Source: Chryseobacterium indologenes
GTDB taxonomy: Bacteria; Bacteroidota; Bacteroidia; Flavobacteriales; Weeksellaceae
Reading direction: 5' to 3'
DNA length: 64,000 bases
Assembly: GCF_001295265.1 (NCBI RefSeq)
Contig: NZ_LJOD01000010.1
Span: 62,001-126,000 of the forward strand
The notes under the pieces were generated by a model. It was not told the DNA's origin and did not search any database. It worked only from the letters and a program-made list of their open reading frames with translations. Every line of letters begins with the position of its first letter. Positions within the stretch are counted from its first letter, which is position 1. Of the stretch, positions 1 through 6,989 are shown in pieces. A program made the position numbers and the translations under genes.

Positions 1-1235
1 TGGATAAAGATGATATCAAAGGTACTGATCCAAGAACAGACGCTGAAATTACAAGAAAGCCATCTGTAGATGAGCCTTTCGCAGCTCTTGCATTTAAGAT
101 TGCTACTGACCCGTTCGTGGGAAGATTGGCATTCTTCAGAGCTTACTCTGGAAGACTGGATGCAGGTTCTTACATCTTGAACACCCGTTCAGGAGATAAA
201 GAAAGAATCTCAAGAATCTATCAGATGCACGCTAACAAGCAAAACCCGGTAGAATATATTGAAGCTGGTGATATTGGTGCAGCAGTAGGATTCAAGTCTA
301 TCAAAACCGGTGATACGATGTGTGATGAGAAAAACCCAATCGTTCTTGAATCGATGGTTTTCCCTGATCCGGTAATCGGTATCGCTGTTGAGCCTAAAAC
401 TAAAGCTGACCAGGATAAAATGGGTAACGCTCTAGCTAAATTGGCTGAAGAAGATCCAACGTTTACTGTAAGAACTGACGAGGCTTCTGGACAAACGATC
501 ATCTCTGGTATGGGTGAGCTTCACTTAGATATCATTGTAGACCGTATGAAGAGAGAATTCAAGGTTGAAGTAAACCAGGGACAACCTCAGGTAGAGTACA
601 AAGAAAACTTAACAAAAGTTGCCAGCCACAGAGAAGTTTACAAAAAGCAGTCTGGAGGTAAAGGTAAATTTGCTGACATTGTATTTGAACTAGGACCTGC
701 AGACGAAGGTAAAGTTGGTTTAGAATTCATCAATGAGATCAAAGGTGGTAACGTTCCTAGAGAATTCGTTCCTGCTATTGAAAAAGGATTTAAAGCTGCA
801 ATGAAGAACGGTCCTTTGGCTGGTTTCGAAGTTGAAGGTATTAAAGTTACTCTTAAAGATGGATCTTTCCACGCGGTGGATTCTGACGCTCTTTCTTTCG
901 AAATGGCTGCTAAGCTAGGATTTAAAGAAGCTGGTAAAGCTGCTAAACCGGTAATTATGGAGCCTATTATGAAACTGGAAGTTGTAACTCCGGAAGAATA
1001 TATGGGTAACATCATTGGTGACCTTAACAAGAGAAGAGGTACTATCAGTGGCCAGGAAGAGAAAAACGGAGCTATTGTAATCAAAGGTTCTGTTCCACTT
1101 TCTGAAATGTTTGGATATGTAACAACTCTAAGAACACTTTCATCAGGAAGAGCTACTTCTTCTATGGAATTAGAGAAATACGCACCAACTCCACAAAACG
1201 TTGCTGAAGAAATCATAGCTAAAGCAAAAGGTTAA
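1..1235 (+). CDS. fusA: elongation factor G, C-terminal part (gene starts before the window)
   Basis: EF-G is the GTPase that drives ribosomal translocation and, with RRF, ribosome recycling. The reading frame is open from base 3, so about 410 C-terminal residues are present and roughly 295 N-terminal residues, including the G domain, lie outside the window. Domain II is visible at the start ([15 protein letters not shown]), domain III around [18 protein letters not shown], domain IV around [12 protein letters not shown] and [14 protein letters not shown], and domain V near [23 protein letters not shown]. The ATG codon at 117 is internal to domain II and is not the start. rpsJ follows after 16 bases, as expected for the str operon order rpsL-rpsG-fusA-rpsJ seen in Bacteroidota. 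Confidence 0.97.
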   Translation, partial: DKDDIKGTDPRTDAEITRKPSVDEPFAALAFKIATDPFVGRLAFFRAYSGRLDAGSYILNTRSGDKERISRIYQMHANKQNPVEYIEAGDIGAAVGFKSIKTGDTMCDEKNPIVLESMVFPDPVIGIAVEPKTKADQDKMGNALAKLAEEDPTFTVRTDEASGQTIISGMGELHLDIIVDRMKREFKVEVNQGQPQVEYKENLTKVASHREVYKKQSGGKGKFADIVFELGPADEGKVGLEFINEIKGGNVPREFVPAIEKGFKAAMKNGPLAGFEVEGIKVTLKDGSFHAVDSDALSFEMAAKLGFKEAGKAAKPVIMEPIMKLEVVTPEEYMGNIIGDLNKRRGTISGQEEKNGAIVIKGSVPLSEMFGYVTTLRTLSSGRATSSMELEKYAPTPQNVAEEIIAKAKG

Positions 1236-1251
1236 TTTTTAAACTAAAGAA

Positions 1252-1557
1252 ATGTCACAAAGAATCAGAATAAAACTAAAATCTTACGATTACAACTTGG
1301 TAGACAAGTCTGCTGAGAAAATCGTAAAAACGGTAAAGGCTACTGGTGCTGTTGTAAACGGACCAATTCCATTGCCAACGAATAAGAGAATCTTCACAGT
1401 GTTGAGATCTCCGCACGTAAACAAGAAAGCAAGAGAGCAGTTCCAATTATCAGCTCACAAGAGACTAATGGATATCTACTCTTCTTCTTCCAAAACTGTT
1501 GATGCTCTAATGAAATTAGAACTTCCTTCAGGAGTAGACGTTGAAATTAAAGTGTGA
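1252..1557 (+). CDS. rpsJ: 30S ribosomal protein S10 (uS10)
   Basis: A 101-residue S10 with the normal length and the conserved start [24 protein letters not shown] and the [23 protein letters not shown] loop. It binds the 30S head and, in other bacteria, acts with NusB in antitermination. It is co-transcribed with fusA (16-base gap) and followed at once by an intrinsic terminator. The usual next gene, rplC, is about 16.5 kb downstream here. Confidence 0.97.
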   Translation: MSQRIRIKLKSYDYNLVDKSAEKIVKTVKATGAVVNGPIPLPTNKRIFTVLRSPHVNKKAREQFQLSAHKRLMDIYSSSSKTVDALMKLELPSGVDVEIKV

Positions 1558-1583
1558 TAACTGCATACTTTGCAATGATTATA

Positions 1584-1616
1584 AAATCCGTCCCTTTTTA
1601 GGGGCGGATTTTTTTA
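1584..1616 (+). terminator. intrinsic terminator of the fusA-rpsJ operon
   Basis: An 11-bp stem (aaatccgtccc at 1584-1594 with ggggcggattt at 1601-1611, one G-U pair) is followed by a T run. It lies 27 bases after the rpsJ stop and cleanly separates rpsJ from the iron genes. Confidence 0.85.
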
Positions 1617-1837
1617 TTTACCGGCTTTTCTGCAAACTGATCAAACAGAATAACTTTTTTTGAAAATTAATTATCCTTAATTATATCGATGCTTCAGAAT
1701 GATGTTCTTGTTCACAGGGCTTATCTGTTAGTTTATTTTGATCGTTTCTAAATTATAAATATTGATTTGATATTGATTACTCTAAGTGAGGTGATATATG
1801 TCAGTCTTATGTATTTATTTAGAATTAATAAAAATAA

Positions 1838-1845
1838 TAATTTTG
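1838..1845 (+). promoter_or_regulatory. candidate -7 element before the TonB receptor gene
   Basis: TAATTTTG fits the Bacteroidota -7 consensus TAnnTTTG and lies 14 bases before the chosen ATG. No good TTG is seen at the expected -33 distance. The 300-base gap upstream also holds a 9-bp direct repeat (atattgatt at 1759-1767 and 1770-1778, 11-bp period) that could bind an iron regulator. That role is a guess. Confidence 0.35.
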
Positions 1846-1859
1846 CAAAAAATAATCAG

Positions 1860-4028
1860 ATGAATAAAGTAGTATCCTTTTCTCTGCTTGTATTGGGTGG
1901 GGTTTTTGCAAACGCACAGCAAGTGAATGATTCTATTAAGAAATCAAAAGAAATTGACGAAGTAGAATTGTTTGGTGAAAAAAAGAAACAGCCGGAAGGA
2001 CTGGAAGCCATCACCAGGCTGCCTTTAAAAACCAGAGACCAGATCCAGAGTATTTCCGTGATCTCCTATAAAGTAATAGAAGACCTTGGAGGGTTAACGG
2101 TAACAGATGTTGCCAAAAACATTCCGGGTGTTACCCAGTTCGGAAGCTACGGGGGAACAAGAGAGAGTATGTCTATCAGAGGATACAGAGGAGTTCCGGT
2201 TCTGAAAAACGGGGTTCAGATGGATTCCGACTTCCGTACAGGGGCAATGCTTACTGATATGCAGGGAGTGGAAAGTATTCAGGTCATTAAAGGATCTGCT
2301 GCCGTTACGCAGGGAATCGGAGACGGATTGGGATCAGCAGGAGGAGTGATTAATGTAGTAACTAAAGTTCCTAAGTTTATCAACCAGACCAATGTGGGTT
2401 TCCGGTATGGAAGCTGGGATTTCTACAGACCAACAGTAGACTTTCAAAGAGTGCTGGATTCTCAGGGAAAAGTTGCTGTGAGATTAAATGCAGCTTACCA
2501 GAGTAATAACAGTTTCAGAAGGTTTGTGAATACAGACCGTATTTATGTAAACCCATCCATTGCCGTCCGTCCGGATGAAAAAACGGAAATCGTAGTGGAA
2601 ATGGATTATATGCACAATAATACAACACCAGACAGAGGAACTGTAAATCTTGCCAAAGGTGATGTAGAAGCAATTTACAGAATGCCGGGAAGAAAATTCC
2701 TGGGGTTTGCATCAGATAATGCAAAAATTGAAACCTTTAACTTCTCCACTACAGCAACAAGAAAGCTGACCGAAAAGCTGAAACTTAGAGCAGCTTTTAT
2801 GAGCTCTTCCTATCAGTCTGAAATCATTGGCGCTGCTTTAGCTCCTATCGATAGAAATAACCCGAACGAATTCCGTAACAGAACACTAACCAGATCAGAC
2901 AGGGAAGATCTGAACAAAGTATTTCAATTTGATTTTATCGGGGCAGATGTGATGACCGGTTTTGTGAAACATACATTCCAGGCAGGGTTCGACTGGAAGG
3001 AGTCTAATGTTACCACAACTTCATATGATGCAACGAAAGTTATAGACAGGATTAATGTTTTAAATGACGTTAGTAATATTCTTCCTGCAGGATTTGATAT
3101 TAATTTGAATTCAGCTAAAACTGTCAATACAGTTACCCCTACCATGGGATTAATGGCACAGGATGTTATCACTTTCAATAAATATGTAAAAGCTCACTTA
3201 GGAGTTCGCTACAGCCGGTTAATTGGTTCAGATAAAACTACGGATTATGCATGGAATCCTTCATTGGGAATTATGGTCTCTCCCATTGAGAACATGAATG
3301 TCTTTGGTTCCTATACCAGTACTACATCTTTAAGAAATTCTAATAACCCTTTAGTTGGAGGCGGTACAGTTGGGGCTTCCACCACAAAACAATGGGAAGC
3401 AGGAATAAAGTCTGACTGGCTGAATGAAAGACTGAGATTCAATGTTACTTTCTTTGACATCAATACAGACAATTTATCATACGAAATTATAGCTAATAAT
3501 AACGGTACCGGGGAATATGCAATGGCCGGAGAACTGAAAAGAAAGGGAATGGAAGTTGAATTAATTGGTAAAATACTTCCCAACCTTCAGGTCATGACGG
3601 GATGGGCCTATGTGGATGCTCAATACCAGGACAGTCCTTCATTTGTTAATGGTTCTGCTCCGATCAATACCCCTAAGCATTCAGCAAACGGCTGGTTGAA
3701 TTATAAATTTAATACAGGAATGCTGTCAGGACTGGATGTTGGTGCAGGAATTTATTATGTAGGTGTGAGACCTGTTGATGATTATAAACAAAAAGTAGTA
3801 AACACAGGTCACGTAAATGGTACACAGCCGGATGAAAAACCTTTCAATATGCCTCAGTATACTACTGTGGATGCCCAGATTGGATATACTTTTAAAAATG
3901 GATTGGGGGTAAGAGGATTCTTCAATAATATTTTTAATGCTGTAGGGTACAACTCTTACTTCAGAGGAGGCTACATCGACCAGATCCAGCCGAGAAACTT
4001 TGCGGTACAGGTTAACTATAAATTCTAA
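1860..4028 (+). CDS. TonB-dependent siderophore receptor
   Basis: A 722-residue outer-membrane receptor. A signal peptide (MNKVVSFSLLVLGGVFANA, cut before QQ) is followed by a plug domain at about residues 55-170 with the typical texts IPGVTQFGSYGG, SMSIRGYRG, GVESIQVIKGSAAV and GGVINVVTK, and then a 22-strand-type barrel ending in an aromatic residue (VNYKF). It resembles the ferric-siderophore group (FhuA/FoxA-like) rather than SusC. Such receptors import Fe(III)-chelates with TonB-ExbBD energy. The ATG at 1860 is chosen because it starts the signal peptide; an in-frame TTG at 1767 would add 31 unlikely residues. The next gene starts 15 bases later, and a PepSY protein and an iron permease follow. 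Substrate unknown. Confidence 0.9.
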   Translation: MNKVVSFSLLVLGGVFANAQQVNDSIKKSKEIDEVELFGEKKKQPEGLEAITRLPLKTRDQIQSISVISYKVIEDLGGLTVTDVAKNIPGVTQFGSYGGTRESMSIRGYRGVPVLKNGVQMDSDFRTGAMLTDMQGVESIQVIKGSAAVTQGIGDGLGSAGGVINVVTKVPKFINQTNVGFRYGSWDFYRPTVDFQRVLDSQGKVAVRLNAAYQSNNSFRRFVNTDRIYVNPSIAVRPDEKTEIVVEMDYMHNNTTPDRGTVNLAKGDVEAIYRMPGRKFLGFASDNAKIETFNFSTTATRKLTEKLKLRAAFMSSSYQSEIIGAALAPIDRNNPNEFRNRTLTRSDREDLNKVFQFDFIGADVMTGFVKHTFQAGFDWKESNVTTTSYDATKVIDRINVLNDVSNILPAGFDINLNSAKTVNTVTPTMGLMAQDVITFNKYVKAHLGVRYSRLIGSDKTTDYAWNPSLGIMVSPIENMNVFGSYTSTTSLRNSNNPLVGGGTVGASTTKQWEAGIKSDWLNERLRFNVTFFDINTDNLSYEIIANNNGTGEYAMAGELKRKGMEVELIGKILPNLQVMTGWAYVDAQYQDSPSFVNGSAPINTPKHSANGWLNYKFNTGMLSGLDVGAGIYYVGVRPVDDYKQKVVNTGHVNGTQPDEKPFNMPQYTTVDAQIGYTFKNGLGVRGFFNNIFNAVGYNSYFRGGYIDQIQPRNFAVQVNYKF

Positions 4029-4043
4029 TCAAAAATCATCATT

Positions 4044-4661
4044 ATGAAAAATATGAAAACTTTATTATTCGCATTCATGATAGGGGCAGCAGTTATTTCT
4101 TGCTCCGGAGAGAAAAAGAAAGGAATAGATTACAATCAGTTCAAAACTGAAGTTAAGCTTACTCCTGAACAGGAAAAAAGTTTCGATGAGATCACTAAAA
4201 AATATCAGGATCTTCAGGAGCAGAATTATCAGGCTGCCAAAGCTCAGGGTGGAAATATGGACAGGGTGGCATTAAGTATTAAGAACGAAGAGCTCAGAGC
4301 ACAGCAGTCCCTGGAAATGGCTAAAGTTTTAGATGCTCCACAGATGGAGAAATTCAATAAATTTGTTGATGAAAATTCCAGAAAAAGACCAAGATATGAC
4401 AACGCTTTGCTGGAAAGAATAAAAACTGAAGCCCAGCTTTCGGAAGACGAATTCAAAGTGGTGAATGCAGCTAATGATGCCTTTGAAAAAGCATTCAATG
4501 ATGCTCATGATGTTTATCACGGGAATAATGATCTGGCTAAAGAGTACTGGGAAAAGTTTGATGCCCAGAGAAAAGCAGCTATTGAAAAAGCATTAACTCC
4601 GGAACATTACACGAAATTCCAGGAAATTGTAAAAGAGGTTCAGTTCAAAGGAAGAAAGTAA
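4044..4661 (+). CDS. lipoprotein with LTPEQ-type helical repeats, iron cluster
   Basis: A 205-residue lipoprotein: signal sequence with lipobox AVISC (Cys about residue 20), then an almost wholly helical, charged region. LTPEQEKSFDEITKKY, LSEDEFKVVNAAND and LTPEHYTKFQEIV recall the LTxxQ helices of the periplasmic CpxP/Spy chaperone family, but I cannot confirm membership. It starts 15 bases after the receptor gene and is surely in its operon. A role in assisting the receptor or in metal-stress sensing is inference. Confidence 0.8.
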   Translation: MKNMKTLLFAFMIGAAVISCSGEKKKGIDYNQFKTEVKLTPEQEKSFDEITKKYQDLQEQNYQAAKAQGGNMDRVALSIKNEELRAQQSLEMAKVLDAPQMEKFNKFVDENSRKRPRYDNALLERIKTEAQLSEDEFKVVNAANDAFEKAFNDAHDVYHGNNDLAKEYWEKFDAQRKAAIEKALTPEHYTKFQEIVKEVQFKGRK

Positions 4662-4838
4662 TTTTCCGGACAGGAAGCTGAAAGAGAGAAGGAAATGATA
4701 CAAAGTTAGGAGAGAAAAGATGCCTATCCGGCATAAATATACAATGGGCTGAGATTTGTTCGACTATCAGAAACCTCTGCCATCCATCCTCCTTACTTCT
4801 TTTCCCCTATCAAAAAACATTCATTTTCAATTTTTAAT
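4662..4838. repeat. degenerate purine/pyrimidine-rich intergenic repeat
   Basis: The gap begins with a purine-rich stretch (ggaagctgaaagagagaagg near 4674) and ends with a pyrimidine-rich one (cctccttacttcttttcccc near 4789). The same arrangement occurs in the gap at 6084-6300, and a single pyrimidine arm occurs near 6950. No coding sequence is seen. Confidence 0.35.
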
Positions 4839-4875
4839 AAAAACATTAAGATGGCGTTCCTGTCTTAATGTTTTT
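4839..4875 (+). terminator. perfect 13-bp hairpin just before the PepSY gene
   Basis: aaaaacattaaga at 4839-4851 pairs perfectly with 4863-4875 around an 11-base loop and ends in five T. It looks like a terminator of the receptor operon, readable in both directions. It ends only 14 bases before the start codon at 4890, leaving no room for a separate promoter between them, so it may act as an attenuator. Confidence 0.7.
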
Positions 4876-4889
4876 GCTTATGTTAAGCC

Positions 4890-6083
4890 ATGAAACCACT
4901 ATTTAAAAGTCTTTACCGGAAAAAGAGAAAGAATGAATCATTCCCAAAATACCTGATGTGGATCATACACCTGTGGCTGGGACTTTTATCAGGCATCATT
5001 GTTTTTGTGATGTGCTTTACCGGATGTTTATATGCCTTTAAGAGTCAGATCACCGATCTTTACAACTGGGAGAAAGTGTATATAACTGCCGGAACAAATG
5101 CTAAAACAGCGGATCATATTCAGGCTGAATTATTAAAAAACGGAAAGGAGCTGACCTCACTGTTGATCCCTGAAGGTAAAAACAGAAGCTATGTGGTTTC
5201 CTATCGGGAAAACCGGCTTGATAAAAGTGTATATTACAATCAGTATACAGGTACAATTCTCGGACAGGCTGATACAGGAGCCAATTATTTTTTTGAAGTG
5301 GTGCTTGATATTCACCGCAATCTGATGCTGGGAAATGCAGGACGCCAGATTGTGGGGGCTTCTGTATTGATGTTCTGTATACTGTTGATTTCCGGACTGG
5401 TTTTATGGCTTCCCAAAAAATTGAAATTCCTGAAACAAGGCTTAACCGTAAAATTCAAAGCTAAGTTTCAACGCGTGAATTATGACTTCCATAACACTCT
5501 GGGATTTTATACCTTTTTAATGCTGTTTTTCATGGCGGTTACTGGATTGTATGTAACCTATCCCTGGGTGAAAAACGGCCTCATTGTAAGCCTTGGAGGC
5601 TCTTCCATAGACCGGATTTCTAAAGAAAAAGATAATGGAGATGACCCTTTCGGAGGACTTCTGGAAGATATGCTTCAAAAGCAGGATGAAAAGAAAAACC
5701 TTAAAGATGTTTCAACAGCATCTGTTGATAAGATCCTGAAAATGGCAGATGAGCATCTTCCATACACGGCAGCCACCAGCATTGAACTCCCGAACAAAGA
5801 CAATCCAAGGTATGTGGTGATCAAAACCAACACTCAGAACTTTTTAGGGATGATGCTTCCGGATGAAGTAACGTTTGACAAAACCGGCATCTTAAAAACA
5901 AAAGAATTATTTTCTGACAGACCTTTGAACAAACAGTTCACTGCTCTGGCTAAACCGCTTCACACGGGAGAAATTATGGGACTTCCGAGTATTATTCTGT
6001 ATTTTATCATATCGCTCATTGGCTGCTCACTGCCTGTTACAGGGTTTCTGATCTGGTGGCACAGGTTTAAGAAGACAAAGTGA
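4890..6083 (+). CDS. PepSY-associated TM helix protein (iron-regulated inner-membrane protein)
   Basis: A 397-residue inner-membrane protein of the PepSY_TM family. TM1 is at about residues 22-48 and carries the conserved IHLWLGLLSG with its His. TM2 is near 150-172, TM3 near 200-225 (HNTLGFYTFLMLFFMAVTG), and a last TM lies near 368-390 before a basic end (WWHRFKKTK). Two periplasmic PepSY-like segments lie between them. Relatives beside TonB siderophore receptors (for example FoxB) are thought to reduce or release iron from imported siderophores. The start gives a basic N-terminus before TM1. A terminator-like hairpin sits directly upstream, so expression may depend on read-through from the receptor operon. 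Confidence 0.85.
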   Translation: MKPLFKSLYRKKRKNESFPKYLMWIIHLWLGLLSGIIVFVMCFTGCLYAFKSQITDLYNWEKVYITAGTNAKTADHIQAELLKNGKELTSLLIPEGKNRSYVVSYRENRLDKSVYYNQYTGTILGQADTGANYFFEVVLDIHRNLMLGNAGRQIVGASVLMFCILLISGLVLWLPKKLKFLKQGLTVKFKAKFQRVNYDFHNTLGFYTFLMLFFMAVTGLYVTYPWVKNGLIVSLGGSSIDRISKEKDNGDDPFGGLLEDMLQKQDEKKNLKDVSTASVDKILKMADEHLPYTAATSIELPNKDNPRYVVIKTNTQNFLGMMLPDEVTFDKTGILKTKELFSDRPLNKQFTALAKPLHTGEIMGLPSIILYFIISLIGCSLPVTGFLIWWHRFKKTK

Positions 6084-6300
6084 TAAGAAATAAAGATAGA
6101 GGCTGGATGAGGGAAGTTTAGATAGTCTGTAATATGAGATTTCTAGCGTTAATGATAAATAGTTGAGAGAGATAAATATAAATTTAGACCATTAGTTTTC
6201 TAATATGTTGTATTGAATAGGATGACTATGGCCAATACGCTTAACTGCTTAAACCTCCATTATCCCTCTTCCAGCTTCCATTCCTAAAAACATCTTCCAC
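6084..6300. repeat. imperfect inverted repeat in intergenic gap
   Basis: A purine-rich segment near 6098-6120 (ggctggatgagggaagttta) is imperfectly complementary to a pyrimidine-rich segment near 6251-6280 (taaacctcc ... ctcttccagcttcc). A third related copy is at about 6951-6980 (taaacttccttcttccaacc). These look like members of a degenerate intergenic repeat family. No gene is seen in the gap. Confidence 0.35.
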
Positions 6301-6365
6301 CTTAAAATCATTTCATTGCCGGTTCATGCTAATTTTATACATTTAGATATAAAAGAATCTACAGT

Positions 6366-6866
6366 ATGAGCAATAAAAATCATAGTTTTTTTGAAAAATT
6401 TTCAGACTGGGCTACCAAATTTACAGGGAGTTCATATGCATTCATCGGAGCAGTAGTAGTTGTATTGGGATGGGCTGTTTCGGGACCGGTGTTTGATTAT
6501 TCCGAAACATGGCAGCTGGTTATCAATACCGGAACCACCATCATTACCTTTTTAATGGTCTTCCTGATTCAGAAAGCCCAGAATAAAGATTCAAAGGCGA
6601 TCCAGATCAAACTGAATGAACTTATTGCAGCTCATGGAAAGGCCAGTAACAGAATTGTAGATATTGAAGATCTTACTGAAAAGGAACTCGATCAGCTTCA
6701 CTGCTTTTATGAAAACCTGGCTAAGCTTGCCAAAGAGGACGCTGATATTCATACCTCGCATTCCATAGATGCAGCCCAGCATAATCAGAGTAGCAAACAT
6801 GAAGCTTTTAAAGTGAAACACGAAGAATGGCTTCAGAAGCAGCAACAAAAAAAGGAATCGAACTGA
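6366..6866 (+). CDS. low-affinity iron permease family protein (Fet4-like)
   Basis: A 166-residue protein matching the bacterial low-affinity iron permease family by its conserved start (FEKFSDWATKFTGSSYAFIGA), two TM helices (about 25-43 and 50-68) and the text TIITFLMVFLIQKAQNKDSKAIQIKLNELI. The C-terminal half is a charged cytosolic helix region ending in KHEEWLQKQQQKKESN. In fungi Fet4 takes up Fe(II); bacterial members are much shorter and their transport role is not proven. It lies 282 bases after the PepSY gene with its own upstream region and completes an iron-related cluster. Its stop codon is inside the terminator hairpin. Confidence 0.85.
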   Translation: MSNKNHSFFEKFSDWATKFTGSSYAFIGAVVVVLGWAVSGPVFDYSETWQLVINTGTTIITFLMVFLIQKAQNKDSKAIQIKLNELIAAHGKASNRIVDIEDLTEKELDQLHCFYENLAKLAKEDADIHTSHSIDAAQHNQSSKHEAFKVKHEEWLQKQQQKKESN

Positions 6867-6876
6867 TTCCTTTTTT
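6847..6876. terminator. bidirectional terminator between convergent genes
   Basis: A run of A plus ggaatc (6847-6859) pairs with gattcctttttt (6865-6876) around the loop gaact. It overlaps the stop codon of the permease gene and has A/T runs on both sides, so it also serves the convergent minus-strand gene. Confidence 0.8.
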
Positions 6877-6989
6877 ATTTGATACAATCGCCTTATTTGT
6901 TAATAAGAAACAGTGGTTATTGAAGCTCTGTTTCCGTCTTTCAGGCTTAGGTAAACTTCCTTCTTCCAACCTCCAACTTCCTTTCTCAA

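Noticed and set aside
638..1216. 192-codon minus-strand frame inside fusA
   Set aside because: Opposite-strand shadow of a highly conserved gene, with no initiation context.
1767..1859. TTG-started N-terminal extension of the TonB receptor
   Set aside because: It would put 31 residues before a perfect signal peptide and overlaps the likely -7 element; the ATG at 1860 is better.
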